Origin: Phycisphaeraceae bacterium
GTDB lineage: Bacteria; Planctomycetota; Phycisphaerae; Phycisphaerales; Phycisphaeraceae
Assembly: GCA_028277745.1 (NCBI GenBank)
Contig: JANQFR010000005.1
Location: forward strand, 1-64,000
DNA: 64,000 nt
Direction of reading: 5' to 3'
This document shows, one piece after another, positions 32,388 through 43,500 of this stretch. The notes under the pieces were generated by a model. It had not been told where the DNA came from, searched no databases, and was given only the letters and a program-made list of their open reading frames with translations. The position numbers were made by a program, and so were the translations under genes. Position 1 is the first letter of the stretch, and each line of letters begins with the position of its first letter.

Positions 32388-34673
32388 ATGGAGCAGATCA
32401 TGTTGGAAGCGACGCCCCACAAGCGGGGCCGTTCGAGTGGTATGACCCCCCGATGGCTGGTTTTTTTAATGACGGTAACCATCGGTCCTGCTTGTGTTCT
32501 GGATGCCGACACGCGGCAAACCCCTCCCGGGAGCCCGGCGGGGGCTTCCGACGCGGCGGCGGGCTGGCGCCCGATGGCGTTCGTCACCGAGGAGGCCCGG
32601 GACGCGGGCGTGCGGATCGGCGGCGAAGGTGCGCAGTGGCCGCAGTCGATCGACGTCGATGAAGTCGACGGCTCGTTCGTGCTGTTCGCGACCGACGTGG
32701 GGGGGATCTGGCGGAGCCTCGACGGCGGCGAGCGGTGGGAGCCTTGCAACGTGGGCTACACGCCGCGCGGCAGCTGCGGCATCGCGATCGATCCGCACTT
32801 CCCGGACCGGGTGATCAGCGTCGGCAGCAACTCGATGGGCTCGAAATTCAACGGCCTATACCTCAGCGAGGATCGCGCGGCTTCGTGGCGGCCCGTACGG
32901 CTCGAACCGATCTCCGGCCGTGAAGACCGCAGGCGGCAGGTCGTCTTTGATCCGACCACACGCGACGAGGCGGCGGGGCTGACGCGGGTGGCGTATTGGT
33001 CGCGCACCGCGGAAGTCCAGCAAGACAACTGGGGCGACCTCGAGATCAACCCCGGGCTCTACCGCAGCGACGACGGCGGCCGGACCTGGAAACGCCTGAA
33101 TGATGAGGCCTCGCGCATTGCCGGGCACAGCGCGTTGGCGGTGCATCCCGCCTCCGGCCGGCTTTACGCAGCCAACGAACGCGGTGTCTTTATCAGCGAC
33201 GACCGGGGAGAATCCTTCGAGCGGGTGCTCGATCGGCCGGTAACCAGCATCGCGGTGAGCAAGGCCCGGCCTGAGTCGGTCTGGATCACCCACGCGGGTG
33301 GGCTGCGGGTTTCGGATGATGCCGGGCTTCACTGGCGTGAGATCGAGACAACCGGCCTGGAAGAACCGATCGCGGGCGAGAGCGGCCGGGATGCGCAGGC
33401 GACGCCTCGGACCAACGTCGAGTTCGGCGCCTTGCGCGTGAATCCTGTTGATGCCGACCGCATGGTGATGCGTTCGCTGGCGGACGACTGGCGCTGGCTG
33501 CGCCACGTGTCGGACGACGGTGGGCGGACCTGGGCGACGGCGCAGGTCGATCCAGGCCGGGCGTTCTTTCCGCAGAATGCACGCCAGGCGATGTTCAGTT
33601 GGCACCCGACGGACGTCGGACGGGTGTGGTCCTTTGGCGGCGACTGGCCGACGTTGAGCACCGATGGCGGGCGGACTTATCGCTGGGCCGGCGACGGCCA
33701 GAACGCGGTTTTCGTCGCCGGGCTTTTTAACCTTAACCCACATCATCCCGGCCTGTTGTTCTTATCGAGCCAGGACTACAACGGTGGGGTGACGCACGAC
33801 GGCGGGCGCACCTGGCGATACACCAACGTCTCTAGCAACGGCTGGGGCGGGTTTACGTACGGTGGGACCGCTTTGTCGCCGCACGTGCTGGCGGCGGGGC
33901 ACGCGGCGGGCGGCTGGTCCGCGCCGCGCGTCCTGACCATCAGCCGGGACGGCGGCGCGACCTGGACCGGCGACCACGCCCTGACCTGGACCAGCGACCG
34001 GCAGACCGAGACGTTTGGATTTGATGTCGGGCTGGTTCACCCGATTGACGAGAAGGCCGCTTATGTGGCGCGTTTCCGCACCACCGATGGCGGCCAGACC
34101 TGGCGGGCGATGGAGGGCTGCTCTGGCGTGTTCGCCGCCGACGCGTCTGGCCGACTCTTCGGCGTTCGGCAGCGCGCCGATAACGCCGACCTCGTGATCA
34201 GCGAAGACCTCGGAGAGACTTGGCGCGTCATCTGTTCCGTGAAAGGCGGGATCGATGATCTCTCGGTCACGCCCGACGGCGGTACGGTCTACCTCTGCTC
34301 ACGCAATCGGCTGTGGTCCGTCGATACGGAGTCCGATCGCGCGGCGACGCTCGGCAATCCACTGCGGTTGATCGACACCCCGCCGACCTCGACCGGCTGG
34401 ACCCGCATCGCGACCGTAAGCGTCGACCCGCAGCGGCCGAATGTCATCTATGTCGGGCAACGCATTGATCTGCATGTTGCCGACAAGGGCGTGATGCGCT
34501 CTGACGACGGCGGTGAGATCTGGACCAACCTCAACCTGGATCAGCCGATCGATGATCAAAGCGGGCAACGCGACGGCGGCCGCGAGCCTCAATGCGTCCG
34601 CGTTGATCCGCATACCGGCGCCCTCTGGGTGACCACGGGTTGCTACGGCGTCTGGCAATTCTCGTCAGAGTGA
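32388..34673 (+). CDS. Secreted Asp-box beta-propeller protein (GH74/sortilin-like)
   Basis: A 761-residue protein. About twelve Asp-box motifs (S/T-x-D-G-G-x-T/S-W) are visible, among them YRSDDGGRTWKRL, HVSDDGGRTWATA, ISRDGGATWTGD and MRSDDGGEIWTNL. They span the length, as in two stacked seven-bladed propellers. GH74 xyloglucanases and Vps10/sortilin domains share this layout; catalytic Asp residues were not identified with certainty. The N-terminus from Met19 has a signal-peptide-like helix (RWLVFLMTVTIGPAC), which could also be a weak lipobox. It starts 28 bases after the pseudopilin. Xyloglucan-type activity would fit with the GH31 enzyme. Confidence 0.82.
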   Translation: MEQIMLEATPHKRGRSSGMTPRWLVFLMTVTIGPACVLDADTRQTPPGSPAGASDAAAGWRPMAFVTEEARDAGVRIGGEGAQWPQSIDVDEVDGSFVLFATDVGGIWRSLDGGERWEPCNVGYTPRGSCGIAIDPHFPDRVISVGSNSMGSKFNGLYLSEDRAASWRPVRLEPISGREDRRRQVVFDPTTRDEAAGLTRVAYWSRTAEVQQDNWGDLEINPGLYRSDDGGRTWKRLNDEASRIAGHSALAVHPASGRLYAANERGVFISDDRGESFERVLDRPVTSIAVSKARPESVWITHAGGLRVSDDAGLHWREIETTGLEEPIAGESGRDAQATPRTNVEFGALRVNPVDADRMVMRSLADDWRWLRHVSDDGGRTWATAQVDPGRAFFPQNARQAMFSWHPTDVGRVWSFGGDWPTLSTDGGRTYRWAGDGQNAVFVAGLFNLNPHHPGLLFLSSQDYNGGVTHDGGRTWRYTNVSSNGWGGFTYGGTALSPHVLAAGHAAGGWSAPRVLTISRDGGATWTGDHALTWTSDRQTETFGFDVGLVHPIDEKAAYVARFRTTDGGQTWRAMEGCSGVFAADASGRLFGVRQRADNADLVISEDLGETWRVICSVKGGIDDLSVTPDGGTVYLCSRNRLWSVDTESDRAATLGNPLRLIDTPPTSTGWTRIATVSVDPQRPNVIYVGQRIDLHVADKGVMRSDDGGEIWTNLNLDQPIDDQSGQRDGGREPQCVRVDPHTGALWVTTGCYGVWQFSSE

Positions 34674-34683
34674 TCATGCAGGC

Positions 34684-34704
34684 CCGAAGCGGGAATCGCT
34701 TCGG
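34684..34704. terminator. Hairpin between convergent genes
   Basis: CCGAAGCG-N5-CGCTTCGG, a perfect 8-bp stem located 10 bases after the Asp-box gene and facing the end of the GH28-like gene. It may act in both directions. Confidence 0.6.
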
Positions 34705-34757
34705 ATCGTGAATGATACGGTTGTCTCGGGGCCGGCGGCCTTGGCGCAGCTCTTTGA

Positions 34758-36020
34758 TCAGTGCGGCCCGTTCTGTTGCAGGTCATCCGACGTGCGGATG
34801 TCACGGCGGCGGGATTGCGTCACCTTGTCGAACATGAGCGGGGGTCGGGCGTCGGAACGATCGTTGTCGAGGTTGACGTTGTCCAAGATCAATCGGTCGA
34901 CGCGTCGGGCGTACAACCCCCACGCCGGCAAGGTGCGGGCGCCTCGCCCCGGCTCTGTGATCTCGCCGGGCTCGCCGACCGACCCCGGCGGGTATGAGAA
35001 GCCGACGCTGACGTCCCGGAAGGTTGCGCACCCGACCGGTTCTTCAGCCCAACTCTCGACCGAACACGCGGCGCCGTATACGCCCGTCGCGGTGATGCGT
35101 TCAGCATGAACGCGGCCGATCCGGCTCGGCGGTTTCGCAAAGATCATCAAGGCGCACTCGACGTTGTGCATGGTCACGTTCGTGATCCGAACGTCGTCCA
35201 ATTCTCCGGGCATGGCGCTCCACGCGCTCGGCTGAAGTGTGACGCCGACCAATGTGTTGTGCCGATCCTGGGTGATATGAGGGTGGCGCCCGGGGCCCAC
35301 GACCAGGCACTGATCGATCGTCATGCGTCGGGCCGGCCCGATCCATCGGATCCCGTTGCAGGAGCTGTTGAGCACACAGTTATAGACCAGCAGATCGTCG
35401 ACCCACGCGCCGGCAATGGCGTCGTCGCCGGTGAAAAACCGGCAGCCGGTCACGGTGACCCGCTGACAAGACCGCTCCGCCGAGCCGCGGATGTGAAACC
35501 CATCCCACCCGCCTTGGACGGTAACATTATGGATGTCGATATCGTCGCCTTGTTGGACCAGGATCGCGTAGTTTGCTGAGTCGACCACTGTGACATCACG
35601 GACCGTGAAATGCCGGCAGCGTGCGGCAAGAATCGTGTGCGGCCCGCGCATCTTCTCCTCTCCCAGCGGATCAAACACCCGGCCTCCGTCGATCACCCCC
35701 GAGCCCGCGACCGCCGCGTTCTCCACCTGATCCGCCAGGATCAATGCACGATGCCAGCGCGCCGGTTTGCCCTGCGGTTCGTACCCGTGGTAGGCGTCCG
35801 GGTCTTCGATCCCCCGCAGCACCGCCCCGGCTTCCAGAAACAACGTCACTCCCGACCGCATGTGGAGCGTTGACGTGAGATACCGGCCCGGAGGCAACCG
35901 GACTTGGCCGCCCACTCCCCCGGCTGCGGACGCGTCGATCGCCCGCTGGATCGCCTGCGTGTCGTTCGAAACCCCGTCGCCGATCGCGCCATGATTCAGA
36001 ACGTCCGTGCCGGCTGCCAC
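34758..36020 (-). CDS. GH28-like right-handed beta-helix protein
   Basis: A 420-residue protein. The start is placed at GTG 36020 because AAGGAG (36033-36028) lies seven bases before it; a GTG at 36041 is seven codons earlier. The N-terminus NHGAIGDGVSNDTQAIQRAI is the pectate-lyase/GH28 superfamily opener. Beta-helix coils follow, with GGWDGFHI and FFTGDDAIAG where polygalacturonases have NTDG and GDD. The usual GHG and RIK motifs are not evident, so the activity may differ from polygalacturonase. No signal peptide, so probably cytoplasmic. It is divergent from the alginate-lyase-fold gene. Confidence 0.8.
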   Translation of the reverse strand: MAAGTDVLNHGAIGDGVSNDTQAIQRAIDASAAGGVGGQVRLPPGRYLTSTLHMRSGVTLFLEAGAVLRGIEDPDAYHGYEPQGKPARWHRALILADQVENAAVAGSGVIDGGRVFDPLGEEKMRGPHTILAARCRHFTVRDVTVVDSANYAILVQQGDDIDIHNVTVQGGWDGFHIRGSAERSCQRVTVTGCRFFTGDDAIAGAWVDDLLVYNCVLNSSCNGIRWIGPARRMTIDQCLVVGPGRHPHITQDRHNTLVGVTLQPSAWSAMPGELDDVRITNVTMHNVECALMIFAKPPSRIGRVHAERITATGVYGAACSVESWAEEPVGCATFRDVSVGFSYPPGSVGEPGEITEPGRGARTLPAWGLYARRVDRLILDNVNLDNDRSDARPPLMFDKVTQSRRRDIRTSDDLQQNGPH

Positions 36021-36249
36021 ATCGAGGCTCCTTTTCGTCACAGCTTACTTCGTCGCGGTCGGCCGCGTCGGCCTCCGATGTGGAGCACAGCGCCCAAGCG
36101 TGGCGCCGGTTGTTCGGGTGGCTTGTGGCCCCGGGCGTCGCATCGGATCGGGCTTGTGCGCATTTGGATAACATATATACCTTAATAGATGTGCGTGCGG
36201 CTGTTATGGTGACTGTCGCAGCGGAAGCGCAAGACGACGCTGGATTCTG

Positions 36250-37479
36250 ATGAGAGGTGTTTGCGTAATGGCTTTCCTCGATGATGTGCACCGCCGTTCG
36301 ATTCGCAGAGGCGCTGCCGTGGCGCGGCTGACTCCGGCTCACGCGACCTGTGCGGCCGTCTTGCTGACCATCGGCCTCACGACGCCGGCCGACGCCCAAT
36401 CGCCCGACGGCAGCGCGACAACGCCTCGGTCAGATCCCGGCGAATTCCGGATCCCCTCGGTGCTTCCTTTGAACCCGGATCAACGCGCGAAGCTGGCCCA
36501 GCTCATCGCGGATGATGAGCAAGCCCGGGCGCTGACCGATGCGGTGAAAGCCGAAGCGCAGCCGGCGCTGGGACGTCCGCCGCGGCCACTGGCGGTGCTT
36601 CATTATGAAGGGCTGGTCAACACCGACCCACGCCGGGTTCGGACCGTCGCGCATCTCAACCAGATGGCGGACGTCGCCCGGCTGTTCCGCGCCTGGCAGG
36701 TCTCGCCCACTCCTGATGTGGAGCAACATCTCTGCGAGATTATTCTCGCCTGGGCGGACACCTATGTCGTTACCGGCAACGATGTCCATGAAAACAAGTT
36801 CTTCCCGTTGTTCACAGCGTATGACGCGTTGCGAGAGCGGCTGGCGGAGAACGAGCGGGTGCGCGTCGACCGTTGGGTGCGCGAGATCGGCCGACGGCAC
36901 CACCAACGCATTCAACAAGGCGCCGGCCGAAACAACCGTTTCGCCAAGTCGATCCGGATCGCCGCGATCTGTGGTCGGGCCCTGGGCGAGGCCCGCTGGA
37001 TCGACGACGCTCGCCGCGCGGCCCAACGCTTGATCCAACAAAGTCTTGATGCAGACGGCGCCAGCTATGACCTTAAAGAACGCGACACATTAACCTATCA
37101 CAACAGCACGCTTAAGCCGCTGATCGAATTGTCTATTATCCTCGACGGCAATGCTCCGGACGCGCTGTACTATTGGGTCAACGATAAGGGCGGCTCCATT
37201 CAGAAGTCGGTTCGTTACGTCGTGCCATATGCTTCAGGCGAGAAGACCCGGCAGGAGTGGCTCAACAGCCGGGTCGCGCTGGATCAGCGCCGAGCGGCGG
37301 CGGGCATCGAAAAATATCGCCTGGGACGTCAGTTCCAGCCCCGCCAGGCCCTCGCGATGCTGGAACTGGCGGAGTATTACGAGCCCGATCTCACCCCGAT
37401 GATTGCCGACCTGACCGGGTCCGATGCGGACCGTTTCCCGAGTTGGCAAACCTTGATCAATGACGCCTGCCGTGATTGA
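36250..37479 (+). CDS. Alginate-lyase-fold (PL5-like) secreted protein
   Basis: A 409-residue protein with a long basic N-region and a signal-type helix (CAAVLLTIGLTTPADAQS). The body is an alpha/alpha toroid: LFRAWQVSPTPDVEQHL and AWADTYV near the middle, RNNRFAKSIRIAAICG, and DGASYDLKERDTLTYHNSTLKPL. The last two align with the active-site regions of PL5 alginate lyases. There NNH is expected, but here it is NNR; the Tyr of YHN is kept. The His-to-Arg change may alter or abolish lyase activity. An uronic-acid polymer is a likely ligand. Confidence 0.72.
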   Translation: MRGVCVMAFLDDVHRRSIRRGAAVARLTPAHATCAAVLLTIGLTTPADAQSPDGSATTPRSDPGEFRIPSVLPLNPDQRAKLAQLIADDEQARALTDAVKAEAQPALGRPPRPLAVLHYEGLVNTDPRRVRTVAHLNQMADVARLFRAWQVSPTPDVEQHLCEIILAWADTYVVTGNDVHENKFFPLFTAYDALRERLAENERVRVDRWVREIGRRHHQRIQQGAGRNNRFAKSIRIAAICGRALGEARWIDDARRAAQRLIQQSLDADGASYDLKERDTLTYHNSTLKPLIELSIILDGNAPDALYYWVNDKGGSIQKSVRYVVPYASGEKTRQEWLNSRVALDQRRAAAGIEKYRLGRQFQPRQALAMLELAEYYEPDLTPMIADLTGSDADRFPSWQTLINDACRD

Positions 37480-37542
37480 GCGCTGCCCGCCGGCTAAGAG
37501 GGCTTCCAGAATTGATGCATTCTTTTCGCTCGCACGACGGGG

Positions 37543-40500
37543 TCAGGTTCCTGGAGGCAAATCGAGGTCGTCGTCGAAGAAGCCGTCGTCTGGCTCAGAA
37601 GCACCTTGGGCGGCGTGCGTTTGGCTGGGGGAATGCTTCAGCCGTTCGAGGATGCGCGGAGCCAGGGAGAGGATCAGCAGGAGGACCAGGAAGAGGCCGG
37701 CCGTCCAGGCGGCGGTGGGACTGACGCCCGCGACGCCGGGCGGGTCGGCGTCAAAGGTGACGGTCATGTCGGCGTTGGGCTCCACCTGGATCGCGCGGCC
37801 GAACTCGATCACGTGGCCGCGCAAGGGCATGGCGATCACTAGGGGGACGCTCGCGGCGGCGGCGGCCTCCTGCGTCTCGATGAGTTGCGAGATGATCAGG
37901 TCCAGATTCTCGCTGTCCGACTGACTGAGGCTGGTGCGGATGCGGTCGGCTTGAGCCGCGTCGAAGCCGGCGTCGATGGGAGGAAGCGCCTGCTGACGGA
38001 CCATATCGGGGTCGGGTGTGGGGCCGGCAAGTTGACGGAGCCGGCCGCGGGATTCGACCAGGCCGAGCAGCGCCTGGTCACGGTTGAGCCGGTGTAGCTG
38101 GACGCGCGCGTCTTCATTAAAGGCTTCGTCACCGAGGGAGTAGTTGTAGGCGTTTTCGAGGGCTTGTTTGGCGGCGCGCAGGTCGCCCCGGCCGGCGAAT
38201 TGATTGCCCTTGGCCTGGAACGCGGCGGCTTTGCCGAGGTTGCTGCGCTGGTAGCGGCGGACCGCCTGCTCATATGTGGCGGCGTCGTATTCGGTGATCA
38301 CGGGCCGCGCCGTGTCCCGCGGTTTTACTGCAAGCGTGCCGTCAAAATTGTCATAGCGGTAACCTTCGGGGAGGTAAAAGACCCAACTGAGGTTCTGCAG
38401 GGGCAGGTCGAAGCGTGGGCCTTGGAAAGCCGGGCTTGTCCATTGGCGCGTCGGCCCGGAGGGGATGATATAGACCATGTCGATGTTGACCGGCAGCTCG
38501 CCCGAGGCGCTTTGTGAGAGGGGCACGAGATAGACCTCCGGGTTGCCGGTGCGGTCGCGCCGGATCGCGGGGGTGGCGGATCGGCCGTTGACCAGCAGCG
38601 ACCAGACCTCGGCGCCTGGGGGCAGCCGGGTTTCGAGGTTACGCTTGGCGCCGACGCTCATCGCCATCTGGACCCGGTTGATCGTCTCGCCTCGCTCGGT
38701 GACGACGCTGGTGATCTCGGCGCTGAGCACCTCGGCGTCGAGCAGTTGGGCGGCGTCGAGCCGCTGGGCGCGTAAGACCAGGGCATAGTCCGGCGATGCG
38801 GCTCGATACGCCAGCGCGGCATCGGAGAGGTTGCCGGCCGCAAACGAGCGGGGAATGGTGCGGGCTTCGGCGATCTGGAGCGATGGGCTGAGTTGCTCCG
38901 CGGTCAATTCCACCCGGTCGTTGGATTTGGCGACGACGTAGCACGATTGCAGGTCGGCGTCGTTGGCGATGACCGGCAGCAACTCGACCCGCTGATCATT
39001 GCGGTCGAATCGTGTCTCGTAGCGGACAGTCAATGGATACGGCCGATCGTACCACTTGCCGGTCAGCTCGATACGCCAGCGCCCGCCGCCAGGCTCGATC
39101 TCCTCCCGCCGGGCGATATTGGGCCCGGTGATCAGCAGCCCCAAGGCGTCGGGTTCGATGGTGATCTCGAGTTGCTTGATTCCGGCATGGCGGAGGTTGT
39201 AACGGAGGTTGTGAGTATGACGAACCAACCCTTCACTGACGGTCGCGACGTGCAGCGATTCAACGGTGATGCGTGGTTCGATCACCTCGGTGTTCAGCGC
39301 CAGCGACCAGGCGGGGCGCAGCAGGCTGAACGCGAGCGTACCCTGTTCGCGGATGCCCAGGTCGGTGGGATTCAGTTCGCTGACGCCTTGCCGTTCGACG
39401 ACGGTAAGCCGTACGCCGCGGTCGGCGGAGATGATGATCCGTCCGCTGTGCTTTAACGCATCGGTTACCGAAACCCGTGGCGCGTCGAGTTCGGGCGGCA
39501 GCCCGGAGATGGGGCGGCTGAGCGCGAGATGGACCGGCGTCGGGCCGAGGCGTTTGTTGGGCAGGTGCACCGTTGCGATGCGCTGACCGGCTTCGATGCG
39601 CTCATCCCAGTGGCTCATGCCCTCGGCCGAGAGCGTGTCGATGTCGTAACCCTCGGGGATCTCGAGTTGGAATGAGAAGACGCCCGCCTTCGCGATCTGG
39701 ACGTTAAATTGACCGACATACACCAGCCGGTCGTCGGCCACGGTGAAGGTGACGCTCTCGTGGCTGCGGATCTCGGGCTGGACATCGAGAACGTTGACGA
39801 CGACGCGATCGTCGGGCCTGTCGAGACGATAAGCAAACCGGACTTCGCGCAGCGTCGCGGCCGAGAAGGATTGAAGCAGCCCGGTCGCTTCGCGGGTGAA
39901 GTCGGAGGCATTGATGGCGGGCGGGTGCTGGTCGACGGTGATATCGACCGCGTCGCTGACGGTCAGGCCGAGCGTCGCACGCTGACGGGCGGTGTCAGTG
40001 ACGTGCAAGCTCTGAACGGCGACCGGTCGGCTGTCGGCCGGGGGTTCGATCTGCGTGACGACGGCCAGGCGGTATTCGCCGGCTGCGGGTTGAGAGAGCT
40101 TGACCTCCAACGCGTGTGTAGCCGGGTCGAACCGCCACGCCCCGACGTTCTGGCCGGCCACGGCGGTGACGGTCATGTTGTCCGGAACCGTGACGCGGAT
40201 TTCGTCGAGTTGGCCCTGGGCGACTTCGAAACGCAGGTCGTGCCGGGCCTCGACCAAGCCGGCGTCGAATCGAACAGCGGAAAGGATGGTCGTGAAGAAC
40301 TTGGTCTGCTCGAGTTCGCGTTGCCGAGCGCGGGGTTTCCAGTCGACCGCGAGGTGGTCGAGCGGGCCGAGACCGGCGTCGATCAGGGTGGCGCCTTCAT
40401 CATTGGTTTCGATCTGCTTCCGCAAGGCGGCGGGTATGCGCACTTCGACATCCGTGCGGGGGATCGTCAGCCGAACCTGCTTGGTCATGGCGGGGGGCAG

Positions 40501-43500
40501 CGACAGGTTGAAGCCGCGGACTTGATTGTCGTCGGCCAGGGGGAGCGGCAGCAGGAAACGGACGGTCGCGTCGTACCGGCCGGGTTGTGCAATCGCGACG
40601 TGGTAGCCGCTGTCGCTGTGACGGAGACGAAGCGCCTGATGGTTAACGCAGGTGTCGAGCAGGATCGCGTCGGCGGGCAGTAAATCGAAGCGGATTGGTT
40701 CAGCGGCGTCGACCGTGAAGGTCATTTCGCCTGTCAGGTTGTCATCCTCGGCGGTGAATTCAAGCTGAAGGTCGCGCAGCACAATCGCTTCTTCGTTCAG
40801 TTCGGTCTTTGTGGTGGTGGTGCAGCCCGGCAACCCCAGCGCCAACACAAGGGTCGCGGTGGCGACCGCGCCGCCGGCGGGTCCGTGCGCCGCTCTGCGC
40901 TGCACGGCGAGACGCCACGCCAGTGCGATCAAGAGCAACAGCGGCACACCCCATGTCAACAAGTGCCCCAACAACCACGCGCCGAGCATGAACCGGCACG
41001 CAGCGTACGCCAACCCGGTCAACGCCGCGGCGAGCAACACCGGTCGCCATCGACGCCAACCGAAAGAGGCGAGCAGACACAGCAGCGACGCGATCGGCAC
41101 GATCACTGCGCTGAAGAACGTGACATGCCGCCGCCAGTCCGGCACAATCCGGGTTGTGACCGCCAGCGGCGTATCGGTCGCAAGGTCGATCACCTGCGTG
41201 TATCGCACGGCGGTGAAGTCGCCCGTGTTTTGTAAACCAGTTTTGAAGGCGGACGTGGTGGCCGCCATCCCGCCGATACACAACGCGGCGACGAGCACAA
41301 CGAGGACGAAAACCTGCCGGAACCATCCGCGGCGTAAGATGTAAACGCCGATGAGCAGGCAGGCCGCAATGGCGATCAGCGCGATCGCCATTGGAAGGCG
41401 CGTAAGGCTTTCGAGTGCTTGTGCCCACGCGTTACCAATGACTCCGAAGACCGGGGCGATCCCAACGCGCTCGGCGGCCGGGACGTCGGGCTTCATGCTG
41501 CCGCCTATCGCCTGGATCGACCATCCCTCGGGAACGTGCAGCGTCCAGCTGTCAAAGGTGCTGGGCACGTCACTGATCGGCGCGATGAATGATGCGCGGC
41601 CGGGCCATCCGAGCCGATCGTGGACCTGCCCGTATTCAAGCTCGATCGTGATGGGTTCATTGGGATCGCGCTGGCGTTGGAGGGGGACCATGAGCCGGCC
41701 GGTGGCGCGATCCAGTGAAGCCGTGATGCGACGGGTCGATTCATTGCCTTCGGGCGTGCGTTCGATCAGACGCGTCGCCCAGACATCGGCGCCGACGGGG
41801 ATCGAGAGTGTCAGGAATTGCTGAGAAGAATTCTTGACTTTATAGCGGACCTTCGTCAGTGACTCGACCGCGGCGTTGTCGCGCGGGACGATATTCGTTT
41901 CGGCCTGCATCAGCTCGATGACCACCGGCGTCAGCACGCCGCGCTCGTATGGGTCGATGCGAACGCGTCCGGTGTGCGGGGCGGCGACATACTTGTATGT
42001 CTGTAGCAGCGGGGCGTTGATCAGCAGGCGATAGTTTGCGGGCATCTCTTCGCGGTCGATGACCAGCAGTCCGGCGTCAGGCTTGATGTCGGACGTGAGC
42101 TTGAGATTCAAGTGGCTGGCGATGCCGACAAAACCGATCTGCGTTTCGACGCCTTCGCCCTCGACCCCACCAATCAAAACAAGCGGCTGCTCGCTGTCGT
42201 AACGCTGGGTATACGTGACGCCGAGGTTATAGTCGCCGATGACTTTCCGTTGAAGAGTGACGATCCACCGGGTGGGGTCGTTCGGGTCCTGCCGCCAGCG
42301 GCGGACGTCGCGGCCGACAAACTGGATGTTGTCCAATTCGGGCGCGATGACGAAGCGCAACTCATCGACCGGCGAGCCGGTGATGAAATAGTTGGCCGCG
42401 ACGCTGCCGTAGGCGACGCCCTCACCGAGCGACAACAGGTGGAAGGCTTCCATGCGGATGCCCGCGGGAGTCTGCGTGGTTCGGAGTGTGATGGACCAAT
42501 CCGGATCGCGGAAACGGTAAGCGAATTGTGCATCGGGGATGCGTGTGGGCGCCGATGCGGCGGAGATCGTGCGTAGGTTATTGGTTTCCGGAGGATCGAC
42601 CTGCAAGCCGTTTTCCACGACAACCACGAGGTAGCCGCGCTGATTGAGGGCGCCCTCAACACGCGGCGCCTGGATGCGCCGCGATTCATCGAGCGGTGAC
42701 CGGCCTTGCTCCATCTTCAGCGTCACCAGGCCGCGCCCAAGCAACGGTTGCTGAAACTGCACGCGCACCGGCGTGCCGGGCGCCCCCTCTCGTGCGGTCA
42801 GCACCCGGTAATCCGTGACGCCGGCTCCGGTCGCCTCGACCATCGTGAACCCGTCGGGGACGATGATCGTGGCGTCGCGGATCGGTGCGTCACGCACGTC
42901 CAACTCGATCTGCGTCTCGAGCGTGAGGTCTTCTTCACTCACGATCAGCACATGACGCTGCACCGCGTCATAGGCCGGGACGATATTGTCCAGCGCCAGA
43001 CGGACGCGATAGCCCACACCGGCGAAGGAGTAATAGAACGCCTTGCCCGTGGGCAACGGGCGAGGGTGCCGCGCATCCAACTGTGCGCGGGGCATGGCGG
43101 CTGCGTCAATCTGCGCCAGGCCGGCGGCTTGTTCGACAACCATCTGGATCGCGCTGTTGGTGCCGATGGTCAGATTCCCGCCGGCACGCATGCCAACGGT
43201 GGATTCGATCTCGGGGAGGTCGACCTCCGTCGGCAGTGCGGACAAGGGCATCTCGGCCAACACTTGCAGCGCATAACGCCGTGTCTGAGGACGGTTGAGT
43301 GCGACAACCAGTTCACGCCCGCCATCTTCCAATGTATCCAATCGCCAATCGCGGATGAAAGCGCCCCGCACCTGCGTAATGTTCAGTGAAGGAGATGCCG
43401 CGAACCGCAGCTCATTGAGTTGGCCCTGGGCAACGTCGAACACCGTCAGCGTGTCCAGACGCAATGCGCCGACACGGATATCGGCGATGACATTCGATCG

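Noticed and set aside
40822-40824. Reading Cys1084 as the start of a separate lipoprotein gene
   Set aside because: The frame is continuous through both halves, and there is no ribosome-binding site with a start codon at a proper distance from the lipobox. A fusion is the simpler reading, although an assembly error cannot be excluded.
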